64,000 bases of DNA, taken from positions 34,153,452 through 34,217,451 of the forward strand of contig JAPTYO010000002.1 in NCBI GenBank assembly GCA_036873135.1. Direction: 5' to 3'. How positions within the stretch are numbered: the first letter of the stretch is position 1; each line of letters opens with the position of its first letter. The notes below the pieces were generated by a model. The model saw only the letters and a list, made by a program, of their open reading frames with translations. It searched no databases and was not told where the DNA came from. The DNA comes from Clarkia xantiana subsp. parviflora (Eukaryota > Streptophyta > Magnoliopsida > Myrtales > Onagraceae). A program made the translations under genes and the position numbers. Shown here one piece after another: positions 22,163 through 32,509 of this stretch.

Positions 22163-22688
22163 GGGTTAACATGTCTTTTGGTCCATGATGTTTGACAACT
22201 TTTGGGTTTTGGTCAATGATGTTTTTTTTACCTAGTTTTGGTACCATATGTTTGCAGATTTTTTTTCTAATTTTGGTCTAACCGTTACATTCCGTCCATT
22301 TTTTGACATGTTCAAGTCACGTGATCCACTCTAAACTTTAAATTTAGTCCCTCTAATACTTTCTTAACCTTTTTTTTGTTCAATTTAGTCCCGAAGTTTC
22401 AAAATTGACCCCAATTGGACAATAGGTCCAATTGAATTTTTGAAACTTCGGGACTAAATTTAACCAAAAAAAGGTTAGGAAAGTATTAGAGGGACTAAAT
22501 TGAACAAAACTGAAAGTTTAGGGTGGATCACGTGACTTGTACATGTCAAAAAATGGACGGAATGTAACGGTTAGACCAAAACTTGAAAAAATCTGCAAAC
22601 ATATGGTACCAAAACTAGGTAAAAAAAAACATCATTAACCAAAACCCAAAAATTGTCAAACATCATAGACCAAAAGACCTGTTAACCC
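22163..22688. mobile_element. MULE-type foldback element (526 bp)
   Basis: A long inverted repeat from GGGTTAACATGTC to its complement GACCTGTTAACCC. A perfect 9-bp target duplication ttttaatta lies at 22154-22162 and 22689-22697. Nine-base duplications with long terminal inverted repeats indicate Mutator-like elements. Each arm holds a tcacgtga palindrome (about 22318 and 22528). Relatives: 47070-47663, 58766-59484, 61154-61686, half copy 42845-42990. No coding frame. Confidence 0.9.
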
Positions 22689-22850
22689 TTTTAATTATGT
22701 CATTATTATTGTTATTTTTCGTGGTCTACGGTATATCTGCCAAAAAAAATGGATTCCACTGTAGATAGATCACTGAAAACGGGTCCATAATATAGAACTA
22801 CTTAATTGACGTGGGATCAAAGTATGGAGTATTATCATACATGTATATAA

Positions 22851-23656
22851 GGGGGTGTTTGAATGGATGTATTGTGAGATGTAATCTCACATTACGTCCC
22901 ACATTACATCAATATTATGTTGTTCGGTTTGCCAAACGATGTTATGTGCATTGTAATTTAATGTCCATTGTAATCTCAGATTACGTCCAAACTCCATTCA
23001 ACGTAATGTGAGATTACATCAAAAAACAGATGTAATGTGAGACTACGTTCAACATTACGGAGTGTTATTATTTTTTTAATATTTATTAAATAGAAAAAAT
23101 ACTTTGTATTATCATTATAGCTTATTATGATAATAATGTTCTTATTATTAATAGTCTTTTTTTTTTATCTACTTCATAACCCATTATTATAATAAATAAT
23201 AATACACATGATGTTCGTATAAAATGAGTAAAATATTTTCAAACATTTTTTATTTTATGAAAATTATCTTATAAATGTACATATAATGTTTTAACTATTA
23301 GAATTTTAATAGTTGTGCAAAATGAGTTTACATATTTTGTTTTTAGAATTCATAAATGACTGTATTAACCACAAAACATAAACTTTAAGAAGTTAGCTAT
23401 TGTCAATATATATATATTTTTAAAAAAATCTTATCATATTAAGATATATTATACTCTCTATAAGTTAATATAATAATAATAATAAGTCACATTACAACAC
23501 ACACTAAATACTGTAATCTAACATTACACTCCACACTACCGCACAACCAAATACTGTAATCTAACATTTCAAGTAATCTCATATTACGGTTCACATAACT
23601 TATAATCTCACATTTAAAGTAATCTCACATTACGTTACGTCCATCCAAAAGCCCCT
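22851..23656. mobile_element. Tourist-like (PIF/Harbinger) MITE, copy 2, upstream of SAMDC
   Basis: The termini GGGGGTGTTTGAATGGATG and, reverse-complemented, AGGGGCTTTTGGATGGACG lie between TAA at 22848-22850 and TAA at 23657-23659, a 3-bp target duplication typical of PIF/Harbinger. It carries subterminal aatctcacattac blocks in both orientations. It ends about 150 bp before the SAMDC TATA box. Confidence 0.85.
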
Positions 23657-23787
23657 TAAGTGTATGTCCGTTTAACACCAAAATAAAAGTCTAGGCTATA
23701 ATTTGCACTTTTTCTTCTAAGATTAGGTCGCCGTTAGATGAGAACCCCCGGATATCGCAAGGACAGAACAGTAAATGTGCCTTCAAA

Positions 23788-23812
23788 CACGTGCGACGGA
23801 TGCTATATAAAC
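23788..23812 (+). promoter_or_regulatory. SAMDC core promoter: G-box and TATA box
   Basis: cacgtg (G-box core) at 23788-23793 and ctatataaac at 23803-23812. Transcription should start about 25-35 bp downstream, near 23835. No ATG occurs in the first leader exon. Confidence 0.7.
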
Positions 23813-23993
23813 GACTCCCCTCAGCCATCATAAGCCTCACGAAGCGCAATCAAAGAAACGCAACCTCTCTGCCTCTCTCAAATTTTCCTAGGGTTTCCGT
23901 TTCTTCCTCAATTTGAATAACCCATCTCCGATTGACGCTTCGCTGAGCTTCTCTAGCCATACATTCTTTTTCCATTGAAGAACCCCAATAACT

Positions 23994-24844
23994 GTAAGTT
24001 TTTCATTGATGTTTACGAAGTATCTTAATCAATTTCTTGATTGATCAGATTCTGTTTCTGGTTTATCTTTATGTTTATGTTCGTTCAACGATTCTATTTC
24101 TGCGATATCCTTATTGATGATTTTGTCAGTTGTTCCTGTTTGTATGCTATGTTCTCTGCGAATCAGCAGCAACAACCTTGATTGTAGGCTACATCTTTAT
24201 ATTGTTGTTTGAATTACCTTGCGTTAGGCTTAACATCTGGTCAATTGTATATGAGTTGATGTTGATTCGTATCTTGATATGACGTACATTTTAGGTTTCG
24301 TGTGAAACTGTCCTTACCCTGGAATTTTGTTGACCTAATTTCTGGTTGGATTAATCACGGCTTGCTTATTGGCATGTTTCTTATCGTTCGATATGGAAAA
24401 TCATATTCTTTGTCGTTCATCTGATATTGAAAAATATCTTGAGGAACTGGCACAAAAGCCTTTGATGTCTTAAGGGAATCCTTTATAATTGTATTAGATT
24501 TATGAAAAAGGCTGTCTTCTTGAGGTACGTGCTGTAGAATATTATGGTTTCGAGGACTTCTTATAATCCTACTATTAGATTTATACGTTTTCAAAATAGT
24601 TTCCTTGGCATGACATGTAGTTTGATTCAATTGCTTATGATTAATTCTTTCAAATCCGTGTTTGTAATGTATGCTCCCTGTTTGTGAGTAGTTTTGTCTC
24701 TAATTTCTGATCATACTCCTTTCAGAAATCTAGTTAATGTTAATACTTTTTGGCTATAACTTATCTTAAATATATGGCTTTTGGGATGTGATTCAGCCTC
24801 TTGAATTCATTGATATTAACTCCACGTTTGTTATTATTTTGCAG
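23994..24844 (+). other. SAMDC: Intron in the SAMDC 5' leader (851 bp)
   Basis: Begins gtaagttt after aataact and ends ttattttgcag two bases before the tiny uORF. It is T-rich as plant introns are. Leader introns at this place are usual in plant AdoMetDC genes. Confidence 0.8.
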
Positions 24845-24846
24845 GA

Positions 24847-24855
24847 ATGTTCTAA
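24847..24855 (+). CDS. Tiny uORF of SAMDC (ATG TTC TAA)
   Basis: Two sense codons and a stop. The final A of TAA is the first base of the next uORF's ATG, giving the one-base overlap known in plant AdoMetDC leaders. In other plants the tiny uORF permits reinitiation on the main frame when polyamines are low. Confidence 0.9.
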   Translation: MF

Positions 24856-25101
24856 TGGAATCTAAAGGTGGGAAGAAGAAGTCTAGCAGTAGTAATTCTT
24901 TATTTTACGAAGCCCCTCTCGGATACAGCATTGAAGACCTCAGGCCAAACGGTGGAATCAAGAAATTCAGATCTGCTGCTTACTCTAACGTAAGACCTAC
25001 TTCCTGTTGTCTAATCGTTGTTTTTAACAATGTCCATGGATTGTTATTTGATACATTATTATTTGTTCGCTTTCTTGCAGTGCGTTCGCAAGCCATCCTG
25101 A
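24855..25101 (+). CDS. Small conserved-peptide uORF of SAMDC (51 aa, split by an intron)
   Basis: Exons 24855-24989 and 25081-25101; the intron 24990-25080 starts gtaagacc and ends ttcttgcag. The peptide begins MESKGGKKKSSSSNSLFYEA, contains PLGYSIEDLRPNGGIKKF and ends CVRKPS before TGA (25099-25101). This is the highly conserved peptide of plant AdoMetDC mRNAs. Translating it stalls ribosomes at its end when polyamines are high and represses the enzyme frame (established for the family). The splice is supported because only the joined frame gives the conserved C-terminus. Confidence 0.95.
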
Positions 25102-25161
25102 GACGTCCTAATTAGTTCTTCCCTACTGACTCCTGCATTCTCTCTTCAAGTATTTCCTTTT

Positions 25162-25227
25162 ATGCAATTAAACCCCAGCGTCCTATTTCTTTTCTTCCTT
25201 CCTCGATATTTCCTTTGCTCTCAGTAG
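25162..25227 (+). CDS. Possible third upstream ORF in the SAMDC leader (21 codons)
   Basis: ATG at 25162 and in-frame TAG at 25225-25227, lying between the conserved uORF and the main ATG at 25259. The hydrophobic peptide starts MQLNPSVLFLFFL. It resembles no family I know, and it would disappear if the leader has another intron ending at ctctcag (25224). Confidence 0.35.
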   Translation: MQLNPSVLFLFFLPRYFLCSQ

Positions 25228-25258
25228 TTTTCCTGCATTCCCTTTCCTCTAAAACACA

Positions 25259-26347
25259 ATGGCCTGTCCAACTTCTGCAATTGGATTCGAAGGCTTTGAG
25301 AAGAGGCTCGAGCTGACATTTTTTGAGCCTGGCATTTTTGCTGATCCCGAGGGTAAGGGCCTCCGAGCCCTCTGCAAGTCCCAATTGGATGTGTTTCTGA
25401 ATGCTGCCGAATGCACCATCGTCTCTTCCCTGTCAAATGAACATTTGGACTCTTATGTCCTTTCTGAGTCGAGCCTATTTGTTTTCCCCTACAAGCTCGT
25501 CATAAAGACTTGTGGAACTACAAAATTGCTCCTTGCCATCCCACCTATCCTAGAATTGGCTGAATCACTGTCACTATCTGTGAAATCAGTGATGTATACT
25601 CGTGGGAGCTTCATATTCCCAGGTGCCCAAGTGTTCCCCCACCGCTGCTTCTCCGAGGAAGTAGCTACCCTCGACAAATACTTTGGAAACCTCGGATCAG
25701 GCAGCAAGAAATACCTGATGGGCAGCCCTGACAACACCCAGAAGTGGCACGTCTACTGTGCATCGGCGGCTGAGAAGACAACCAACCCGAACCCAAACCC
25801 GGTTTTCACCCTGGAGATGTGCATGACCGGGCTAGACAAGAAGAGGGCATCTGTCTTCTTCAAGGAGAATGTCTGTTCCGCAGCAGCAATGACTGAAGAA
25901 TCTGGGATCAGGAAGATCCTTCCAGATTCCAACATCTGCGACTTTGAATTCGACCCGTGTGGCTACTCAATGAACTCTATCGAAGAAGGGGCGATATCGA
26001 CGATTCATGTGACACCAGAAGACGGGTTCAGCTACGCCAGCTTTGAAGCAGTGGGTTATGATTTTAAGAGCATGGATCTGGTGCAGCTGATAGAGAGGGT
26101 TTTGGTTTGCTTTGAGCCAAGTGATTTCTCGGTGGCACTACACTCGGAAGCAGCGATGGAGCTGCAAAAGATGTTCCCCATGGATCTGTATGGGTACTCG
26201 ACTGAAGTGGTGAGTTGTGAGACGTTGGGCAAAGATGGTTCGATCATGTATGTGAGCTTTGCAAAGTCTGAAAGCTGCTGTGGATCACCGAGATCCATCC
26301 TGAAGGGCGGCAGTTGGAGCGAGGACGAGGAAGTTGAAGACAAGTAA
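25259..26347 (+). CDS. SAMDC: S-adenosylmethionine decarboxylase proenzyme
   Basis: A 362-residue intronless frame, the usual length for plant AdoMetDC. The enzyme decarboxylates S-adenosylmethionine to supply aminopropyl groups for spermidine and spermine synthesis in the cytosol. The proenzyme cleaves itself in [10 protein letters not shown] between Glu70 and Ser71; Ser71 becomes the pyruvoyl cofactor. Other landmarks: the substrate-site stretch [10 protein letters not shown] (18-27), the conserved Cys85 in KTCGTT, KWHVYCA (162-168), and the plant PEST-like block [16 protein letters not shown] (248-263). All key residues are present, so it should be active. The ATG at 25259 starts the family-typical [18 protein letters not shown]. 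Translation is controlled by the uORFs upstream. Codon use is more G/C-rich than the surroundings. Confidence 0.98.
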   Translation: MACPTSAIGFEGFEKRLELTFFEPGIFADPEGKGLRALCKSQLDVFLNAAECTIVSSLSNEHLDSYVLSESSLFVFPYKLVIKTCGTTKLLLAIPPILELAESLSLSVKSVMYTRGSFIFPGAQVFPHRCFSEEVATLDKYFGNLGSGSKKYLMGSPDNTQKWHVYCASAAEKTTNPNPNPVFTLEMCMTGLDKKRASVFFKENVCSAAAMTEESGIRKILPDSNICDFEFDPCGYSMNSIEEGAISTIHVTPEDGFSYASFEAVGYDFKSMDLVQLIERVLVCFEPSDFSVALHSEAAMELQKMFPMDLYGYSTEVVSCETLGKDGSIMYVSFAKSESCCGSPRSILKGGSWSEDEEVEDK

Positions 26348-26389
26348 TAGTTGTGGTCGTGAGTTTCTTATTAGTATTATGTTTTTAAG

Positions 26390-26536
26390 AATAAAAAGAC
26401 TGGGGTCTGTCTGTCTGTGTTTTCTTTTCGTGTCTGTCGTATGATGAAGAGAATGGAGTCGTCGTCTTGGTGTTTTGTGTGTGTGTCTGCATTATTATAA
26501 TATGTACTTTTTTTATATCGTGGTGTTATGAATAAA
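26390..26536 (+). terminator. SAMDC polyadenylation signals
   Basis: AATAAA at 26390-26395 and again at 26531-26536 (aataaatgtg), with TG/T-rich sequence between and after them. The second, followed by tgctattgttgtt, is the likelier main site. Confidence 0.6.
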
Positions 26537-26559
26537 TGTGCTATTGTTGTTAATTTATC

Positions 26560-28164
26560 TTTTGATCAAGTTCAGTTGCATCTTTTGTATCAATCATAGA
26601 AGGAGCTGATTTGATAGCAACAAGATTCTTAATCTCTTAAGTAGTAATGAAAGAAAACCAATTCTTTATGGGGTAACCGAATAGTAGCAGATTCGTGCAC
26701 GAATGAGGAATACTTTATTAGAAAAAAACAATTAATAATCTACATTCATTGTACATAAAAAAGGCGGTGTTTGATTCATGACATATTTGCTGGTAACACT
26801 CCTGATTTGTTGACTCGAAGTGATTTGAACATGTTATTCATATTCAACAATGAACAACGCACAAGATTGAATTGAGGTATGTATAACTACTCTCTTTATC
26901 ATCCTCTTCCCGCCTGCCTTATACGATTGACCGTCAACTTCTCTACACACTACCCTAATCTAAACTAAAGAATTATAATTTTATTTATTTTTGCTTGATT
27001 ATTAAATTAAAAAAATGTCATAGCGAAACCGACGACTTTTAAAACACTACGAGGGTGCTTCTCAAATAATATTTTAATTTCTAAAAAATTACATTTATTT
27101 CCTATAATCTTCTTTATAATAATATTATTTACACCTAACTATTGTAACTAAAGAATCACAATTTTTTTATGGTACTCTAAATTACAAACCTTTTTTTATA
27201 TATAAAAATAGATGCAACATATTCTAACTGATATATCAGATCATATATCTTACATAGTAAATTATTTAAAACATTTCATGGTGATTTTAATTTTTTTTTA
27301 AATAAGATCGTTGAAATTGTATTTGAGAAATACAAATAATTAGAGGATTTTTGTTATAAATATATTATTTTAACCATTAACCTATATAATTGCAATATTT
27401 ATATAGATTTATATATTGTAATTATATATATATATATTATTTAAGTAGTTCGTCGTAGTAAGCTTTTATATTATAACTATATATATATATATATACTGAA
27501 ATAAATCCCTCGTGGAATATATAATAATATATTTGATTTGTGTCATGTCAATATATAATATATAAGTTCAAAGATCGTATTAAAACGATACCACCTACTA
27601 ATCACAATAGCATAACTTCCCGTTCAAGTTTATAAAAAATACGTAATTTATTTCATATGTCTATGATATAGAGATTTTATCAAATCCATTTGAAATAGTA
27701 TAATATTTTATTATGTATTATTGTGGTATTATACACATATAAATACTACAAAAAAAAATGAAAACTATATATAATGATTATATAAAATTAACTAATATAA
27801 TAAGATCACTTTCTATAAAATTAGCATGGTTTAGTTTGTAATATACATATGTATTATTTAAATAGAAACTTTTAATTATCTTTGTTTCTTTATTTTATGT
27901 AGAGACTAAAATAGTAGATACAAATATTTCTTATTTTGTTGGTACTAAAAAAAAGTTACCGATTTGAGTTAAATTTATTTATAATATTTTGTTGAAACTT
28001 TCAATTTTGAAACGATTATGGCTAATGAAGTTTTCACAGCTGAAATGTATAGAAATATAATTTAGAAACTTTTAATTAATTGTTTCTTTTTTTTACGTAT
28101 AGACTAAAATAATAGATAAAAATATTTCTAAATTTTCAGTCAATCAATATTTTGTATCTAAACT
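26560..28164. other. AT-rich intergenic DNA, no gene seen
   Basis: Very AT-rich with TA microsatellites (about 27422-27440 and 27478-27496). Two short diverged copies of a tctttgtttcttt-type block occur near 27880 and 28080. No coding or transposon signal could be assigned. Confidence 0.45.
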
Positions 28165-30019
28165 CAGTGGCGGCTGCAGGAATTTAACTATGGGGGATAG
28201 TTTTGAAAGAAATTTGTAATTTTTGTTATCACAAAAAGATAGATGCCTTGAAAAATACATAAAGTCATACGATATATTAAATTGTCATACATTACATATT
28301 TTGACAATAAAACTAAATACTACTATCTATAATTGTTTTCTACGAGGTTTCATCTCTTGAAAACGATTCAAAGCATCATTAGTAACCTCTGAAGATATAT
28401 CCGCCTCTATGAAAGTCACCAAACAATCGTTTAGAAGTTGGTCACCCATACATTCCGTAATTTATTCTTGATGTAGTTCATAGTTGAAAACGATCTCTCC
28501 ACACTTGCTGTTGCTACTGGAAGAGTCAGAGTTAACTTCAAAAGCAGATAAACTTGTTCAAATGTGATATGCTTCCATGTCTCAACAAGCTTCACTGAGA
28601 GTTCTCCTAACTCATCTAATCCGTGAAACCTCTCATCTCTTCTCATTTCACTAATGAAATTTTCAAATTGAAACTCCTGAGTTGATATATCAATGCTACT
28701 CATCGGGATAAAACTCAGCAAGTTTGATCAACTTTTGCTTGTCGAACTTCTCAAATGAATTTTTAGGGCTCAACATGCCATACAAAGAAGCAACTCTGTG
28801 TTTACCTCATTAAATCGATGTTTGAGCTCCTGGAGTTGTCGATCAATCACCTTCAAAAACACTTCAACTCGAAAATGATGCAAGTATGAGACTTTTTTCG
28901 TTTTCACGCCTCAATCTCCCCCAAGGAGCATAGTCATCTTCCATATTGGGAATTTCAACATCATGCTTAATACAAAAAGAACAAACTCAATGCAGAAAAG
29001 ACTCCCAAATATACCCAACATCATCAGGAAGAAGAAAACAAAGTGAAATGATTTCATGTTGTACAAAATACCTTGTGCATTGACCTTGTCATCCTCATCC
29101 GAACAAATATCTCAAATATTGTCAAGAACACTGCAAATGGGAGAAAACAAAGAGCTCAAACTCAAAAGTATCTTATAATAAGACCCCCAATGTGTAGTAC
29201 AAGGTCTCCTCAAACCAACTTCTTGATTTTTTCCAGTGCCACTTTTAATTTCACCAACACATAATGCTCATGAAATTTCCTGACCTTGCTTTTCTCTCCT
29301 CTTCTCTTACAAGAAGATCCAACTATATTCAACAAATGACAAAGCTTCTCTAAAAGCCAAGCGTAATCTTCATTCCTTGAAGAAACAACAACAAGTGTCA
29401 ACTGAAGTTGATGCGCAAAACAGTGCACATAATATCCATATGGGCTTTCCTTAAATATCAAGGTTTTGAGACCATTGATTTCACCTTTCATGTTACTCGC
29501 TCCATCGTAACCTTGGCCACGAATCCTAGAAGGGCTCAGAGAATGCTCCAGAAGCAAACTGAGTACTGCTTTCTTCAGAGAAGCTGTAGTAGTGCTACCC
29601 ACTTCGACAATACCAAGAAACCGTTCAATTACCCTTCCACTTCTATCGACATATCGCAAATAAATAGCCAGTTGCTCCTTTTGTGAAACGTCGCTGGAAT
29701 CATAAACTAGTATTACCCAAGATCTTCAAGAATAAGTTTACTGGTTTCTTTGGCACAAGCATTAATAATTTCCCTTTGAATTGGAGAACATCTCATCTGA
29801 TTATTATCTGGGTCTTTGTTCAAAACAACACAGTCAACATTCTCATTACGTTCGGCATACCACATCAGTAGCTAAAAAAATTACATTTATTGATTGATTC
29901 TTCACTTTCATCATGACCCCGGGAAGCTATTCCTTGACGTAGAAGAAATCGTAATACATCAACTGAGCGGTTAAGTGAGTCCGGTACTCGCTTCTATCAA
30001 CGTCAGATTTCTTGTACAA
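28165..30019 (-). mobile_element. hAT (Tip100-like) transposon remnant
   Basis: The left edge carries CAGTGGCGGCTGCAGG at 28165, the typical hAT-Tip100 terminus (CAGTGGCGGA), and the interior holds the transposase pseudogene on the minus strand. A matching inverted right end is not visible: the next CAGTGGCGGAGC, at 30020, points the same way. So the right end is lost, or a second element abuts it. Confidence 0.6.
28330..29995 (-). pseudogene. hAT transposase (DUF4371 / hAT-dimerisation type), decayed
   Basis: Read right to left, fragments keep family order. LNRSVDVLRFLLRQG and RGHDESEESINK lie near 29900-29970; RYVDRSGRVIERFLGIVEV and RGQGYDGASNMKGEINGLK near 29450-29655, with HCFAHQLQLTL about 29400; and the C-terminal dimerisation motif LPVATASVERSFSTMNYIKN at about 28480-28530. 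Frameshifts and stops separate them, so no transposase can be made. Genes of this kind encode nuclear DNA transposases that cut and paste hAT elements. Confidence 0.85.
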
Positions 30020-30801
30020 CAGTGGCGGAGCTAGGGCCTCGGTAATGGGGGTACGCTATGCAAAAAAAAAAAAAAAAAAAAAAAAAAAGGAAATTTAACA
30101 TACGTTTTAAGAAAATTATGTAAAATGTATAAAATGTATTAAATAACATAGTTTTTTATACTAACATATTTTAAAATATAAATATTTCAAAACGATGATA
30201 ATTGAATTTTTTTTTTTCAATTATTTATCCAAAATTGTTGTTAAATATATTTCAAATGTAAAAATTTAATAAGTACTTTTCAAAGTATCACAACTAAACC
30301 ATATTTGCTTATACAAATGTTATAATTGAGTCAGATTGGATCATTACCGATTGTTGATCAGTTGAGTTTTAGTCGAGTCATGACACTACTGTAACACTAA
30401 TATAATTTATTTGGTCTTGATTTTGATATTGAGAAAATTATTCATTTACTTTGTAAATTCAAAATGTATTTGATGACAATTTTGGACGGAAGATTAAAAT
30501 AAGTATCAATTACCATTGTTTTGAAATATTTGTACATTTTAAAACATATTGGTACTAAAAACAATTTTGTTCAAAAATACTGTATGATTAGATACTTTTT
30601 CCCTATTGGACCTATTGTATTATATTATATTAGAGTAACTATGATTCATAGTCAGGAAAAAAGAAGCGGATAATAAAATTTACATTTGTGTACTCTTCAA
30701 GTAAAAAACTCAAACCTTAAAATTGATGAGACTTTCTCTTGGATTGATTGAATGAGAGTTGAGTGTTACAAAATAATAATAGGGTCTTACAACTTAATAA
30801 C
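30020..30801. other. Second hAT terminus, 27-base A run and AT-rich DNA
   Basis: CAGTGGCGGAGCTAGGGC at 30020 looks like another hAT-Tip100 end pointing right. A27 follows at 30062-30088. The rest is AT-rich and non-coding up to the copia B LTR. A right-hand partner end was not found. Confidence 0.45.
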
Positions 30802-31401
30802 TGTAGGATTTAGGGGATTAATACTACGGTAATTAAAACCCTAAGTACGTGCATGGTAACTAATACGCAGCGGAATAAGGTGCACATACCTATATTTTTT
30901 CTTGTAGCCTAGGACCGTTGATGGGAGTTCTCGATCCGCCGGACGGTTCCGGTAGAGGTTCCTGTTAGAGAAGTCGTACGCGGATTATGCCTCACAGCAA
31001 AGCCTCAGTCGATTCTTCGCGGGATGGATCCCCTTGATTAAATTGCTCGACGCAATTTGGCACCTCTTTGGTGGTGTGTATTTCGGCCGAACTAGCTAGG
31101 TATAGGGAAGGGGTTTTCTTTTAATCTCACCACTTATGAAGAGAGTAATAGAATTAGTGTTGTGAAACCCTCCTAGGACTCCCTATTTATAAGAGGAGTA
31201 AAGTGGACAAAAGTCCACTTTACCCCTAGCTTAAAATTGGCCGGCCATGTTACTTAGGGAGGCCCAAATTTGGGCCTCCCATGTCAATTGGGATTTTAGG
31301 CCTAGCCCAAAATCCCTAATATGACATTACCTAATTTCTTAGGTACATGGACTTAATTAATGGGTTCCCAATTACGGTGGCCCATAGTCCAAATGCTTAC
31401 A
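30802..31401 (-). repeat. 3' LTR of copia B (600 bp)
   Basis: On the minus strand it starts TGTAAGCATTTGGAC right after the polypurine tract gagtgggagc and ends AAATCCTACA. TATA box tataaata at 31191-31184. It is very similar to the copia C LTR (44785-45380), so these two are closer to each other than to copia A. Confidence 0.87.
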
Positions 31402-31413
31402 GCTCCCACTCGC

Positions 31414-32509
31414 CGGAATGGGAGGGTGCCTATTAATATGGTGTTCTCCAACACATCTGCATTTGGTCTTCGATCTAATCCATGCTCTGAATAGTTCATA
31501 CGAGGTTTGCCGTGCGATCGGCGGACACGACGAGCATCGTGCTACTAATCTGTTAGAAGTGTTGCAGTGCGCGCGGAACGTTTATTCCCCATGTCTAATA
31601 AACCTGTTAAAAATAAAGTGCCGCGCTGTATCCTAGGTCAACAGTCAACTGTCATTCTCCAATTGCCCAGTTTCCACATAGGAATACTCCTTCAGGGCAT
31701 CCGTACAAGTATTCACAAACTTTCAACTAATGTTAGGTTGGTGGCCACCTAGTGAATACAAGAGTCGGAGAATTACAGGTGTACTTGATCATCCCCATCA
31801 CTCATACGCTTAGTCAAACCCAACCGGTTTCCAAAGACGTGGTCACTAGGCCTTTTTGTTCAACACTGCGTTCATACGCCAGGAAGCGAATATTGAGCCT
31901 GACCTTATGTATGAGTTCTGAGTCCGTGATGATACTTTGGATGCTTCTTCATATAGCATCTGGGATCAGCCACACGCTAAAGGTGAAGAAGTTTGTGCCC
32001 ATCCGAATCTCGTGGATTCTACCTAGCACAACCGAGCCTAACCCCGTTGTCGAACATGGCACGCGTAGTATGAAGCACGCGTCGATAGCATAACAGTTTA
32101 GTTAGGAAGTGGGAAAAGTCATATGCTATCGCAGATTCGTCATCTGGCCCTGAATGTGGTTTTATTACGAACGAAATTCGTAACGGCGATTTGTAGAGCT
32201 TAGATCATATCGTGTTACTCCGTAAACCAAATGATCGTTCTGCTTAACCAGGTTTCCTACCATGGTTCTTAGCCAATCTTGAACTAATGGAGATCCGTCT
32301 CTCCATCAAGACGGCCTAGCCTGTATGACGAGGCTTGGTCCACAGTCGACATTGTTTTATTCTGGAGGTTATCCCTCCTAGGACTAGTTTATAGACCGCA
32401 AAAATCCGATGAAATTTTAAACATTATGACGCCGTAAAAATCACAAAATCAAATTTAAATTCTTTTAGCAAAGTTTCAAAAGATGTAATCACGATACAAG
32501 CTATTTTAA
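31414..32509 (-). other. 3' untranslated region of copia B
   Basis: Homologous to 7450-8510 and 52153-52578, reversed. It contains only chance frames. Confidence 0.65.

Noticed and set aside
24801..25115. 104-codon ORF across the SAMDC leader
   Set aside because: It reads through the intron at 24990-25080. The conserved uORF peptide is obtained only by starting at 24855 and splicing.
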